Below, piece by piece: positions 25,689 through 35,800 of a stretch of DNA of 64,000 bases. Made by a program: the position numbers and the translations under genes. This stretch comes from Oleiphilus messinensis. GTDB lineage: Bacteria > Pseudomonadota > Gammaproteobacteria > Pseudomonadales > Oleiphilaceae. Below the pieces are notes generated by a model. The model had not been told where the DNA came from and did not search any database. It saw nothing but the letters and a program-made list of their open reading frames with translations. Position 1 is the stretch's first letter; each line of letters starts with the position of its first letter. The stretch is from NCBI RefSeq assembly GCF_002162375.1, contig NZ_CP021425.1, positions 6,017,276 through 6,081,275 of the forward strand, written 5' to 3'.

Positions 25689-26534
25689 ATGAAAAATTTC
25701 GCAGGTAAAGTCGCAGCGATCACGGGCGCCGCATCAGGAATCGGCCGCGCACTTGCAATCGAGTTGGCTAAACAACAGTGCCACCTGGCATTGTCTGATG
25801 TAAATGAAACCGGCCTGGCAGAAACCGCCGCTTTAGCCTCAGCGCATGGCATCAAAGTCACCACAACCAAAGTCAATGTTGCAGATAAAGACGCTGTCCA
25901 CAAGTGGGCCACTGACACCGTAAAAGCCCACGGGAAAGTGAACCTGGTTTTCAACAATGCCGGTGTGGCCATGGGTGGTATCGTCGAAGATACAGACTAT
26001 TCCGACTATGAATGGATGATGGGCATCAATATGTGGGGTGTTATCTACGGCACCAAAGCATTCCTGCCGTTAATCAAACAATCCGATGAAGAAGGTCACA
26101 TTATCAACATTTCAAGTATCTTTGGCTTGTTCTCTCAACCCACCCAGAGTGCGTACAACACCGCTAAATTCGCGGTACGGGGTTTTACGGAATCCCTTCG
26201 ACAGGAACTGGATCTGGAACAGGGCCAGGTTTCCGCAACATGTGTCCACCCGGGTGGAATCAAAACCAATATCGCCAAAAATGCGCGCATGAGTGACAGC
26301 GTCAGCAAGCTGAGCCAGAATGGTGCAGATCCGGAAAGCATGCGCAATCAATTCGAATCGCTGTTTATCACCACACCGGAAAAAGCCGCTCAGGTTATTC
26401 TGAAGGGTGTGAAAAATAACAAACGCCGCGTCCTGATCGGACCCGACGCAAGAGGTGCAGACCTGATGCAACGTATGTTGCCAACCGTCTACCAGAAACT
26501 GGTAACCGCGTCGTTCAAACTCGCCAGTCGATAA
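25689..26534 (+). CDS. Short-chain dehydrogenase/reductase
   Basis: A 281-aa classical SDR, cytoplasmic NAD(P)H-dependent oxidoreductase. It has the cofactor loop TGAASGIGRA (~12-21), the NNAG strand, the catalytic Ser in NISSIFG and the catalytic Tyr and Lys in SAYNTAKFAVRG, and an extended C-terminal ~50 residues beyond the core, seen in lipid-acting SDRs. It is likely controlled by the two GTATAC operators upstream. Its stop abuts the exporter gene stop (convergent, no gap). Substrate unknown. Confidence 0.85.
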   Translation: MKNFAGKVAAITGAASGIGRALAIELAKQQCHLALSDVNETGLAETAALASAHGIKVTTTKVNVADKDAVHKWATDTVKAHGKVNLVFNNAGVAMGGIVEDTDYSDYEWMMGINMWGVIYGTKAFLPLIKQSDEEGHIINISSIFGLFSQPTQSAYNTAKFAVRGFTESLRQELDLEQGQVSATCVHPGGIKTNIAKNARMSDSVSKLSQNGADPESMRNQFESLFITTPEKAAQVILKGVKNNKRRVLIGPDARGADLMQRMLPTVYQKLVTASFKLASR

Positions 26535-27770
26535 TCAGTCTGCCGTTTCGATCACCGGGGCCAGCAAGTCGCCCCGGTCTGATCCTGCCAAAAGTACACA
26601 AATCAACCCTGCTAATGAAAATCCCGCCAAACCATAAACCAAAGGCAGAATGGTTCCATCATACCGATAGCCGATATACCAGCCCAGTGGAATTGAGATC
26701 AGGCCACCAACGGAAGAGATCACCGCAGAAGCCATGCCAGCAATGTGCCCCATGGGTTCCATGGCCACACTGTTCAAGTTACCGAACAGAATCCCGATAC
26801 AAAAAAATGTAACCAGCATGTAAGCCATGAACCAGGCAAAGGGTGGTACACCATTCGCGTGTTCGGTGACCATCACAAATACCAGTGAAAGCAAGACCAT
26901 ACACACAAACGCGAACCGACACAGCGCTTTCATGCCATAGCGCACCACAATTCGAGAATTAACCAGTGACGCCGCCCCAATCGCCAGGGCCAACAAGCCA
27001 AAATAATACGGGAAGTGGGTTCCGGTCTGGTACAGCTCCACAAAAACCTGCTGGGTCGATCCTAGGTACCCGACAAAACTGGCGAATAAAAATCCTGAAG
27101 CTGCCGTATAAGCCAGTGTCTGACGATGGCTTAAGACTTCGAGCAACGCCTGCCCGACTTTATCCGCCGTAATTTGCCTACGGCGGCCTTCAGGCAAGGT
27201 TTCCTGTTGTCTAAGTCCGAACCACAGCACCGCAACGACAGCCAATATCAGGAAGAAAGCAAAAATGGCACGCCAGTCTGCGATAAACAATATACCCTGC
27301 CCGATTATGGGTGCCAATGCGGGCACAAGGATAAAGACCGCCATCACCATCGACATAATCCGGGCCATGGACGCGCCCTGAAATTGATCCCGCACCAATG
27401 CAATCGAAACTATCCGGGGCGCGGCCGCGCCGAGCCCTTGCAGAAAGCGGCCTATCAGCATCACCGTAAAATCCTGGGCCAACATGCTGATCAAACAGCC
27501 TACGATGAATATCACCATACCGAGTAGAATCGGAATCCGACGTCCGAATCGATCCGAAAGAGGCCCAGAAAGCGCCTGTCCAATGGACAGCCCGAGAAAT
27601 AAAACGGTGACCACCAGTTGTGCATCATTGGCATGGGATACCTGTAAATCCGCACCAATTAACCCCAGTGCCGGTAACATAGCATCAATGGCCATGGCAA
27701 CCATGGAGATCATAAGCGCCGTCAGCGCAATAAACTCCCCGGTAGAGAGCGTGTTTCGGTAAGTAGACAA
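26535..27770 (-). CDS. Bcr/CflA-family multidrug exporter
   Basis: A 411-aa MFS transporter with 12 predicted membrane helices; the motif GPLSDRFGRRIP between helices 2 and 3 is the MFS motif A. It belongs to the Bcr/CflA drug-resistance branch by its opening ALMISMVAMAIDAMLPAL. The frame is open to 27899, but that start would run into the VOC gene region; TTG 27770, with AGGA 7 nt upstream, puts the first helix next to the N-terminus. Export substrate unknown. Confidence 0.8.
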   Translation of the reverse strand: MSTYRNTLSTGEFIALTALMISMVAMAIDAMLPALGLIGADLQVSHANDAQLVVTVLFLGLSIGQALSGPLSDRFGRRIPILLGMVIFIVGCLISMLAQDFTVMLIGRFLQGLGAAAPRIVSIALVRDQFQGASMARIMSMVMAVFILVPALAPIIGQGILFIADWRAIFAFFLILAVVAVLWFGLRQQETLPEGRRRQITADKVGQALLEVLSHRQTLAYTAASGFLFASFVGYLGSTQQVFVELYQTGTHFPYYFGLLALAIGAASLVNSRIVVRYGMKALCRFAFVCMVLLSLVFVMVTEHANGVPPFAWFMAYMLVTFFCIGILFGNLNSVAMEPMGHIAGMASAVISSVGGLISIPLGWYIGYRYDGTILPLVYGLAGFSLAGLICVLLAGSDRGDLLAPVIETAD

Positions 27771-27923
27771 TCGACTATCCTGAATATTGAAAAGAGGCGA
27801 GCAGATAAAGCGCCAATACAGTGCGAGAATCAACCACGTTAAACCAAATTCGGTGCGATAGCTACGCGACTTAAGTAATAGCCAGACAACTTGAAGCATC
27901 GCGACGGCTCAGGAGACCTCAAT

Positions 27924-28376
27924 ATGCACTCCAATACAACTCAATTCCCCAGGCTCACCCACATTGCACTCCATGTCAAAGACATCGAGGCGACTATCGC
28001 GTTTTACCAAAACTACTGTAATATGCAAATCGTTCATGATCGAAGCCATGGCCCCAAACGCATTGTCTGGCTGGCCGAACCAGGGCGGGAGTCCGATTTT
28101 ATATTCGTTATCATGAATGGCGGTGACAATCTGCATCTTGCCACGAACGACTACCGCCACTTCGGCTTCGCTGTTGCGTCCCGGGAAGCAGTCGATTGCA
28201 TAGCCGATGCGGCACGGGCAGCGGGTGACCTGATCTGGGAACCCGTGGATGAACCCTATCCGGTCGGGTATTACTGTGGCCTTAAAGATCCAAATGGAAA
28301 TGCGGTTGAATTCAGCTTTGGGCAGCCTCTTGGCCCCGGAGCACAAGCGATTAACGCATCGGTTTCCAAGCTCTGA
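27924..28376 (+). CDS. VOC-family (glyoxalase/dioxygenase-like) protein
   Basis: A 150-aa single-chain VOC protein. The opening LTHIALHVKDIEATIAFYQN and the end GLKDPNGNAVEFSFGQP carry a His and Glu pair at the usual metal-ligand positions, with another His in HFGFAVAS. ATG 27924 has AGGAG about 8 nt upstream; the frame is open from TTG 27891. The family covers glyoxalases, antibiotic-resistance and dioxygenase proteins, so the reaction is open. A GST gene follows after 47 bp, perhaps one operon. Confidence 0.75.
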   Translation: MHSNTTQFPRLTHIALHVKDIEATIAFYQNYCNMQIVHDRSHGPKRIVWLAEPGRESDFIFVIMNGGDNLHLATNDYRHFGFAVASREAVDCIADAARAAGDLIWEPVDEPYPVGYYCGLKDPNGNAVEFSFGQPLGPGAQAINASVSKL

Positions 28377-28423
28377 ATTCACGCCCCCCCTGAATTCACA
28401 TCAAGATAGAGAGGGAATTTCAA

Positions 28424-29086
28424 ATGTCAGCACTTACACTTGTTATCGGTAATAAAAATTATTCGTCATGGTCATTGCGACCCTGGCTCTTGCTGAAACA
28501 CTTCAATATTGAATTCGACGAAATCAAAATTCCACTGTATCAAAGCGCAAGTGCGCTCGCACTGGAACAACACTCTCCGTCCAGAAAAGTACCCGCCCTG
28601 ATTCATGGAGACCTGACCGTCTGGGACTCGCTGGCAATTTGTGAATATATCTCCGAGAACCTGCTGCAGAATGCTGGCTGGCCTGAGGAGACAAAAGCCC
28701 GGGCGTTGGCGCGCTCGATCAGTGCCGAAATGCACTCCGGTTTTTTCGCGCTGCGCAATGAGCTTCCCATGAATTGCCGATGCCATATCCCCGGTTTTAC
28801 GCCGTCAAATGCGGCGATTGCAGACATTACCCGCATCAAATCCATCTGGCAGAGTTGTCTGGAAAACCATGCTGATCGGGGTGATTGGCTTTTAGGTACA
28901 TTCAGTATTGCAGATTGTATGTTTGCCCCGGTGGTACTCCGCTTCAAGATTTACAGTATCACTCTGGAGCCGATATTACAGCGTTATGCAGACAACGTGC
29001 TCGCTCACTCAGCAATCAAGGAATGGGTGGCTGCCGGGCAAGCGGAGTCGGAAATGATCGCTAAGTTCGAAGTGGCTGAATACTGA
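28424..29086 (+). CDS. Glutathione S-transferase family protein
   Basis: A 220-aa GST with the thioredoxin-like N-domain (LVIGNKNYSSWSLRPWLLLK, residues ~6-25, and the VPALIHGDLTVWDSLAICEY glutathione-binding segment) and a helical C-domain (WLLGTFSIADCMFAPVVLR). Conjugates glutathione to electrophiles or isomerises them; substrate unknown. It follows the VOC gene closely, which fits detoxification. A stem-loop ends the unit. Confidence 0.82.
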   Translation: MSALTLVIGNKNYSSWSLRPWLLLKHFNIEFDEIKIPLYQSASALALEQHSPSRKVPALIHGDLTVWDSLAICEYISENLLQNAGWPEETKARALARSISAEMHSGFFALRNELPMNCRCHIPGFTPSNAAIADITRIKSIWQSCLENHADRGDWLLGTFSIADCMFAPVVLRFKIYSITLEPILQRYADNVLAHSAIKEWVAAGQAESEMIAKFEVAEY

Positions 29087-29103
29087 TATCGCAAAAAAAA
29101 TGC

Positions 29104-29135
29104 AGTTCGAATGGTGGCTCTGCCACATTCGAACT
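29104..29135 (+). terminator. Stem-loop after the GST gene
   Basis: AGTTCGAATGGTGGC and GCCACATTCGAACT pair, with one extra G bulged in the left arm and a TCT loop (29104-29135), preceded by an eight-A run. A terminator role is inferred from its place 17 bp past the stop; the U-tract is weak. Confidence 0.55.
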
Positions 29136-29187
29136 ATTCTCAAGGAACACCCGCGTCACAACGTTTCATGATCAAGGAGATATGAGC

Positions 29188-29880
29188 ATGCCCACAGAAG
29201 TCGCGAAGTTCCTGCTAGATCCCGTAAAATATGCAACTCAAACCTGTATCAACCTGCAAACGGGAAGTGGCTCTGGAACCACGCTCGGCGGATTCGATGC
29301 AAACAAGTCTTACTCACCCTGTTATTTTAATCTTGCACCTTGGTCCAGTTCGGTATTTTCCGCAACGAATCAGGTGATGCTTGAACCGACAACGACCCCA
29401 GGAACCGGTCTGATAACAGGTTACTATGTCCCCTACCTGGCTTATGGCACAATCACCTCGAACAATGCCAGCCTGGTTGTACTGGACAATGTCCCCAAGT
29501 CCAACCCACCCTACAAATTTATCTTCACCGGTGGACAGAACGGCTGCAGCTTGCTGTTACTCAAGGGCACCAGCTCCAGCAATGTATGTGCCCTGCACTA
29601 TCCCAACTCGGACGGCAAAAAGAACGGCTACCCGCTGCTTAGTCGCATCAACAAATCTGCCTCAGACATCATTCTCGCAATCGATTTCGATCTGTACGGC
29701 GATACCAACAACCCGAATGCGGCCAGCTTTTTCTATTACGATGGCTCGGAATGGATTGGGGTCACCCAGCCTCAGATCCAGGGTGCACCGGACATGACCC
29801 ATAAGCGCAACTCCATGTCGATCAATAAAGCGGCCAAAGTAAGAGTGGTGAAGGAAAATTCCATTGGTACTGTCGGCTGA
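29188..29880 (+). CDS. Uncharacterised protein with Cys120/His137 pair (possible CNF/CheD-like fold)
   Basis: A 230-aa protein without signal peptide or membrane helix; no family was recognised with confidence. ATG 29188 has AAGGAG 8 nt upstream, better than the ATG six bases before. It is rich in Ser, Gly, Asn and Tyr. The segment FTGGQNGCSLLLLKG puts Cys120 after a Gly turn and before a beta strand, with His137 (NVCALHYPN) on the next strand. This layout, and the 17-residue spacing, recall CheD and CNF-type glutamine deamidases. That is inference only; there is no toxin-delivery signal. Confidence 0.45.
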   Translation: MPTEVAKFLLDPVKYATQTCINLQTGSGSGTTLGGFDANKSYSPCYFNLAPWSSSVFSATNQVMLEPTTTPGTGLITGYYVPYLAYGTITSNNASLVVLDNVPKSNPPYKFIFTGGQNGCSLLLLKGTSSSNVCALHYPNSDGKKNGYPLLSRINKSASDIILAIDFDLYGDTNNPNAASFFYYDGSEWIGVTQPQIQGAPDMTHKRNSMSINKAAKVRVVKENSIGTVG

Positions 29881-29981
29881 TTTATAACGGCCGGTTAATT
29901 TATGACTGCGGTTTAATTTATGTTCGTCGATTAACCTGAAATGGGCAGCAGGACTGAAACTGGCTTTGGGAGCAACAACTC

Positions 29982-30893
29982 ATGAGCAACCTCATTCAAG
30001 AAACACAAACCACTTGCGAAACGGAAAATGGCTATGGTGCCATTGAGCTTGTTCTGAAACCCAAAACCAAAGATCTCGGCGGTTTCTCGGTCAGACGGCT
30101 GCTGCCAACGGTTCAGCGAAAAATGGTCGGTCCCTGGATTTTTTTCGATCATATGGGGCCTGCTCATTTCAGCGCTGGAACCGGTATCAATGTCCGCCCG
30201 CATCCCCATATCGGTATTGCCACCGTAACCTATTTATTCCAAGGTGAGATGTTACACCGGGATTCCCTCGGCAGTGAACAGGTGATCTCGCCTGGGGATA
30301 TCAATCTCATGGTTGCTGGCAAGGGCATTGTCCATTCCGAGCGGGAGCGCCCCGAGGTCACCGCTCAAGATCATACATTGCATGCACTGCAACTCTGGCT
30401 CGCACTGCCAGTGCACAGCGAAGAAACCGAGCCGGCCTTCTATCACTATCCTGAAAAGGACGTTCCCGCACTGAACCTGAATGGCGTCAGAATCCGCGTG
30501 ATGATGGGCAGCGCGTACGGCGTTACATCACCGGTCAAAACGTTCGCCAAAACCCTCTATGTAGAAGCCATGCTGGAGGAAGGACAAACTCTCACTTTAC
30601 CCGACGCAGATGAACGCGCCATTTATATCGCGGATGGATCAATCAAAGCGAAGGATACCACGCTGATGGCCTATTCCATGGCCGTCGTCACAAACGAGAC
30701 CGGCGTGCAAATCGAAGCCCTGGAAGCCAGCCGAATAGCCATTATTGGCGGTGAGGCAATGGACAAGCGCTTCATCGACTGGAACTTCGTCTCCAGCCGA
30801 AAAGAACGAATCGAACAAGCCAAAACCGACTGGAAAGCGGGACAATTTCCACCCGTTCCCGGTGACGACGAATTCATCCCCTATCCCGATTAG
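29982..30893 (+). CDS. Pirin-family cupin protein
   Basis: A 303-aa bicupin of the pirin family. The N-terminal cupin has the metal site HPHIGIATVTYLFQGE and the pirin hallmark GFSVRRLLPTVQRKMVGPWIFFDHMGPA split over residues ~27-60. Bacterial pirins act as quercetinase-like dioxygenases or as redox-linked regulators. GGGAG lies 9 nt upstream. Its neighbours (unknown protein, YCII-PhnB fusion) do not reveal its substrate. Confidence 0.85.
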   Translation: MSNLIQETQTTCETENGYGAIELVLKPKTKDLGGFSVRRLLPTVQRKMVGPWIFFDHMGPAHFSAGTGINVRPHPHIGIATVTYLFQGEMLHRDSLGSEQVISPGDINLMVAGKGIVHSERERPEVTAQDHTLHALQLWLALPVHSEETEPAFYHYPEKDVPALNLNGVRIRVMMGSAYGVTSPVKTFAKTLYVEAMLEEGQTLTLPDADERAIYIADGSIKAKDTTLMAYSMAVVTNETGVQIEALEASRIAIIGGEAMDKRFIDWNFVSSRKERIEQAKTDWKAGQFPPVPGDDEFIPYPD

Positions 30894-31116
30894 AGTTCCA
30901 ACGCCTGCAAAGCTGTTTTGGGAGCATTCGAAAAAATTTTTAGGTTTCTTGAATTATTGTGTCGATTCACAGCCACCTCAAACGATTACTGAATACATCA
31001 ATTGATGTTATGACCCTAAATGACGTCAGGAACGCAATTAATAGTCTGAAAAAAGTTCTACCTCCCGTGCAATTAAGACACGGGATGGAATCACTCAAAA
31101 CATGGAGGAATACCCA

Positions 31117-31971
31117 ATGAAAGTGATGGTAATCGTTAAAGCAACAACAAGCTCAGAAGCAGGGCAAATGCCAAGCGAAGCACTTTTGACTGCGATGGGT
31201 CAATTCAATGAAGAGCTGGTCAAGGCTGGAATCATGCAATCTGGAGACGGATTGAAACCCAGTTCTGAAGGGGTACGCATTCGCTTCAAAGGCAAAGACA
31301 GAATCATTACCGAAGGCCCGTTTACGGAAACTAACGAACTTGTTGCCGGCTATTGGGTCTGGAATGTCGAGTCCATGGAGGAAGCCATCGAGTGGGTCAA
31401 AAAATGCCCGAACCCCATGGAAGAGGAATCCGACATCGAAATTCGCACATTCTATGAAATGGATGACTTCGCCGAAGCCGATCCAAGCGGCAAGATAAGA
31501 GAACAGGAGGCTGGATTACGCAGCCAGATTGCAATGAAGCAAGCGACAATTAACAACTACCTGTTCTTTCCAGGGGACACCGAAGACGCACTGCAATACT
31601 ATCAACGCCATCTGGGTGCGACCATTGACCTGTTGATGCGCTTTTCCGACAGCCCTGAGCCCATACCGGAAGGCATGGTACCCGAAGGCTACGAAAATAA
31701 AGTGATGCATTGCGAATTCACCATCGGCGACTGCAAAATCATGGCCTCGGACGGCTGCGGTGGAGAAGTAAGAACAGCCAATCGGGGCTTTAGCCTGGCA
31801 TTAACCATTCCGTGCGAAGACGAAGCACGCCGCGTATTCAACGCGCTTGCAGATGGTGGCGAAATACAAATGCCACTGGATAAAACGTTTTGGTCACCGC
31901 TCTTCGGCCAGGTAAAAGACAAATTCGGCATCGCCTGGATGGTAATGCTGCCATCCCCGGAAGAACTGTAA
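31117..31971 (+). CDS. YCII domain fused to PhnB-like VOC domain
   Basis: A 284-aa two-domain protein. Residues ~1-115 are a YCII/DGPF domain (KVMVIVKATTSS, then RIITEGPFTETNELVAGYW); residues ~140-284 are a PhnB-type VOC domain (NNYLFFPGDTEDALQYYQRH, then MHCEFTIGDCKIMASDGCGG). ATG 31117 has GGAGG 9 nt upstream; the ATG 15 bases earlier overlaps the SD sequence. The two domains more often occur as separate genes, often near ECF sigma factors. Function unknown. Confidence 0.8.
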   Translation: MKVMVIVKATTSSEAGQMPSEALLTAMGQFNEELVKAGIMQSGDGLKPSSEGVRIRFKGKDRIITEGPFTETNELVAGYWVWNVESMEEAIEWVKKCPNPMEEESDIEIRTFYEMDDFAEADPSGKIREQEAGLRSQIAMKQATINNYLFFPGDTEDALQYYQRHLGATIDLLMRFSDSPEPIPEGMVPEGYENKVMHCEFTIGDCKIMASDGCGGEVRTANRGFSLALTIPCEDEARRVFNALADGGEIQMPLDKTFWSPLFGQVKDKFGIAWMVMLPSPEEL

Positions 31972-31980
31972 GCAGCTCAC

Positions 31981-32019
31981 GCGAACCGTCCTGTTTGCAA
32001 CCACGACGGGACGGTTCGC
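31981..32019 (+). terminator. 11-bp stem-loop after the YCII-PhnB gene
   Basis: GCGAACCGTCC (31981-31991) pairs exactly with GGACGGTTCGC (32009-32019) over a 17-nt loop, 10 bp past the stop codon. No U-tract follows directly, so terminator is inferred. Confidence 0.55.
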
Positions 32020-32116
32020 TGAACTAAATCAAAGCTTAAATGGGATTACTTAGGCTGCGACAGAATTGAAATTTGTGATGGCCATGCCTGTCCCCCTTGG
32101 CGAACATAGTCACTTG

Positions 32117-32485
32117 TTAGGTACCCGATGCTTGAGCCAATAAATACGCTAAGAATAATACAGCAAAAATTAGATTACCTATCCCTACTTTAATAAGTTC
32201 AGATTTTGGAAAGTTGTACTTTTTAAAACTTATAAAACATGAAATAAATGACCACGTTTTTAAGGCAACGCCAAACACCAATAAAGGTATCGCTAGAGAT
32301 GGAACAAAAAACACATAAAGATAAACCAAACCAAATATAAACGCAGTACCACCAGTAAAAATTTTAAACTGCATTAATTGCGCGGTTATCTCGTTACCAT
32401 CGTAAGAATTTGGTAAATCCTGAAACCAAATAGTAAACGCACCTATTAAATTATAAAGAGCTGCAACCACCAGAATATAATCCAT
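32117..32485 (-). CDS. Small hypothetical membrane protein (122 aa)
   Basis: Four predicted membrane helices (DYILVVAALYNLIGAFTIWF, then three more) and a short C-tail. ATG 32485 has GGAG 6 nt upstream; the frame begins 12 bases earlier at a TTG inside the SD sequence. Base composition is much more AT-rich than the genes before it, so the accessory region seems to start here. No family recognised. Confidence 0.6.
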   Translation of the reverse strand: MDYILVVAALYNLIGAFTIWFQDLPNSYDGNEITAQLMQFKIFTGGTAFIFGLVYLYVFFVPSLAIPLLVFGVALKTWSFISCFISFKKYNFPKSELIKVGIGNLIFAVLFLAYLLAQASGT

Positions 32486-32619
32486 TATTTTCTCCAAGTA
32501 ATTTTTTCAAACAAGCGTTTGAATCCTACTTGCAAAAGAAAGAATGAACAAGACTTATTTGCCTAATGCCATACTCACCGGGAAATTAGGAGCGCAGCTA
32601 GTAATTTGTCGAGCCTATA

Positions 32620-32697
32620 GGGGACAGACATCGACCAAACTCCATAGGTCATTACAAAATATATTCTCAAAGTTATGAGTGGGTGTCCTGTGTATTT
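32620..32697 (+). repeat. MITE/REP-like repeat, copy 1
   Basis: A ~78-bp element that starts GGGGACAGACA and ends GGGTGTCCTGT. Its core, ACTCCATAGG, ATTACAAAATATATTCTCAA and AGTTATGAGTGGGTGTCC, recurs almost unchanged at 38493-38570 and inverted at 37140-37206. The ends are imperfect inverted repeats (GGACAGACA with TGGGTGTCC), as in MITEs. It lies about 160 bp before the NACHT gene. Confidence 0.75.
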
Positions 32698-32798
32698 GCA
32701 GGTGGAGGCTATTCTGAAAGCGAATTCCTAGAGACCGATTTCAACTTAACTCGGAGTATTAGGATAGACCCAGGGATTGGCTAATAACCTTATTAATG

Positions 32799-32818
32799 TT
32801 GGGTTATGATTAACCCAA
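32799..32818. promoter_or_regulatory. Inverted repeat TTGGGTTA/TAACCCAA before the NACHT gene
   Basis: Two 8-bp arms with TGAT spacer. The repeat overlaps an ATG (32806) that opens a 19-codon frame ending at TAG 32863-32865, overlapping the NACHT ATG (32858). It could be an operator, or an mRNA hairpin that hides the leader start and so controls coupled translation. Confidence 0.45.
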
Positions 32819-32857
32819 TTGCCACCAAAGAAGAAAAAGAAATGGAAATTCAGGAAA

Positions 32858-35800
32858 ATGAATAGCATTGATTTTTATAACATCAAAGTACATGGAGAAA
32901 GCAAGCAATCTTCATTCGAAGATTTGTGCATGCACTTTTTTTGTAGAGAACTGAAAGTATCGTCAATCGATTCTTATCAGAATCAGCCAGGAATAGAAAC
33001 AGAGCCGGTTTCAATTAATGGAGAATTGATAGGATTTCAGGTTAAGTATTTTCAAGGGAAGTTTGATTGGGAACAGATACAGCATTCGTTGTTGGGGGCG
33101 GAGAATAAGTCTACTAAGAGCCGGAGGTTTGATCTCCGTTTCCCGGATAATGTCTTTAAAAAATATGGACTGACGAAAGTTTATATTTACTCGAACAAAG
33201 AAAAAACTCTTAATCGACGGGACAAAACAAAAGCCGAATTGCTTATCAATAAGGTGGCATCAAAGTATGGTTGCACAACTACTTTTGTTTGTGAAAAAGC
33301 ACTAGTTCAAAAACTCATTATGCCTACTAATAAAGATTTGTCTCAGCTGTATTTTGGTGTTGGGGATGAGCTAGGTGTAATCAAGAGAACCATATCGTCT
33401 GAGCTTCAGACATTTCTCAGCTCTTCAGAGTATCTGCCAATACCAATTACTGATCAAACTGGAAAGAAAATATCAGACTTAAGTCGTTTCGTTCTTGTTG
33501 GCAGCACTAATACCTATATCCTTTCTGGTAGCCCCGGCTCAGGAAAAAGCATCCTTGCTAGAAAACTTTTTCAAGAGTTAGGTGGATTAGACTTGGAACT
33601 AGACAAGGAGCGTATCCAACTATTTACGACTAACAAAGTGATACCAGTCCTTATTAATCTTAAAGACTGTGCATTTGAAACCGTAGATTATTTGGTTGGG
33701 AAAGTTAAGTCAGAGCTAGGTTTGGATAACTCTACGCTCCACTATTGCTATTTATTCGATGGCCTCGATGAAGTGTCTGAAGAGCGACTTGATTCAGTCC
33801 TATCCTTCTTGAAAAAGCTGTCAGCAACAGAAACTAAATCCAGAATCGTTATAACTTGCAGAAAAGGAAACACAAACTTAAGAAGGCTTAGAAGTTATTT
33901 TTCTTCAATTAATACTATGTCTATCGAAGATCTATCTTCCGCGGAAATTGAGGCTTATTTCAAAGGCAAAATGGATTGTAAAAAGATTGATCACTTGAAA
34001 GCCCTTTCCGTTAATAACAGCTCTTTATTATCCGAAGTGAAAGACATACTTCTGGCGGAATTACTTTGGCAAACAATTGAAACGCTCGGTGAACATAGCA
34101 ATTCCATTGATTTGATAAGAAAGAAGGTCGACCTTTTGTTGGGAAGCCCTCAACATATAAAAAGTTTGAATAAACTTAATCTCTTAAACCCAAAAAAAGG
34201 ACAGATTTTAGAACTACTGCAGCGTATCTCGTTTGAGTATCACGATAAACGGAAAAACAAGTTTCAGTTTAGATTTTATATAGCTGAGCTTCAGCACTTG
34301 GTACAAGACTTACTGCCGAAACTAGATTATCGCTCAGTAAACGAAATTATTAGTTACATATCTGATTTGTTCTTTGATACTACACCAGTTGCTTCAGAGG
34401 GCATGTCAGATACCTACATTTTCCGGCATCGGCGTTATCAAGAGTTTTTCTTTGCGCAAAAGTTGAAAAAGGAATATGAGAAAGACCCAGCAATTGTTCG
34501 CCAACTCAAAGTCATATCGAGTAGAGACTTCTTTGAAGACCTCTTTTTAGTGTATGTAAGGAATGAGTACCTCAACGAGGGAAATATACTAGGACTTACG
34601 GATTTAAACCTCATAGATGTATATTTGGGAAAGAATGATAAGTTTGGAGTTGATGACAACGACTTTTTTTCATCATCTGAGTTTTTAGGTTGTTTATTGG
34701 CTCAAAGCGATGAAGTGTATGATGAAATTCTCGGTGATAGAGATCTTGCCATTGAATCTAGATTGCTGATTGACGTTGAATCTGCGCGTGCTCTTACACG
34801 AGAACTCAAAAGTGGGGGGCATAGCGAATTGGATCTGTTAGAAGATCAATTCAAGTTTCTTTGGGAGAGTGAAGTTAGTGAACTCTTGAACAATATCTCA
34901 CTATTTTGGAAAGCTGGTAGAAAAGAATTTTCATCCAGACTTAAGAAGAATCTTTCAGATATAGATCAGCTTGTAAGAGAAAGTGGTGTATTAAAAGAGC
35001 TATCTTCAGATATAAATGATCCGTATCGGGATCAATTCGAAAACTTCATTTTTTTGAAAATAGTTATTCAAGAAACTTCTCCAATTGAAATCCTAGAAAA
35101 GCTTGTTAGGCCTACTTATACAGACTTTGAAGAAGAGCCTTTTTACTCTTATCAAGAGTCTGGAAAGGATAAGCTAATAAACTCATTTATCAGAGTGATC
35201 ATTGAGTTCTGTCGTTCAGATATTTTAGAGATTTTCGATACCTTTGATCATGATGAAAAATCGTATCTTTTTCCCGAGTTGCTCGAAGTAGAAGGTTTAG
35301 AGCTGCTTTATAGTAATGAAAAACTTTTCGACAAGATTAAACAGTTCATCAGCGAATTCGGCGGAGAGAATTCGAGATTTAACTTGAATATCATAGGCCT
35401 TAAGAAGTTGTTCGGGTTAGATATTAATGAGACTGAATTAGAGCAAACTCGAAAAATTTGGGAGGATGTAAGAAATGAGCGACCAATGGATTGGCATTTC
35501 AGAGGGACGTCAAAAAAACACCTGATAAGCTCATACATATTGGAGAAATTCAAATTCGATGACTATTTAAAACCTCAGGAGAGGCATAGCTTTAGATATT
35601 TTAATGAAAAGGGCCTTTACGCAGCGCTTTATGAGGGGGTAATCAGGATAATAAGCAAAAAAGATAAGCCAGAAGAGGTCTTGGGTCAGTTTGTTAAGTA
35701 TATAAATTACTACTACGAAGGGCGTAGTTCGTACCTATATTTAACAAATGAGATAACAAAACTAGTTGCAACAATCTTTTCCAAAGGAGAGGATTCTGAG

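Noticed and set aside
26535-27899. Longer Bcr/CflA frame starting at 27899
   Set aside because: It adds a non-conserved hydrophobic N-terminal stretch and runs to the VOC gene's upstream region; TTG 27770 has an AGGA.
29881-29981. Repeated GGTTAATTTATG-like segments before pirin
   Set aside because: Three short imperfect units; not clear enough for a repeat or operator call.
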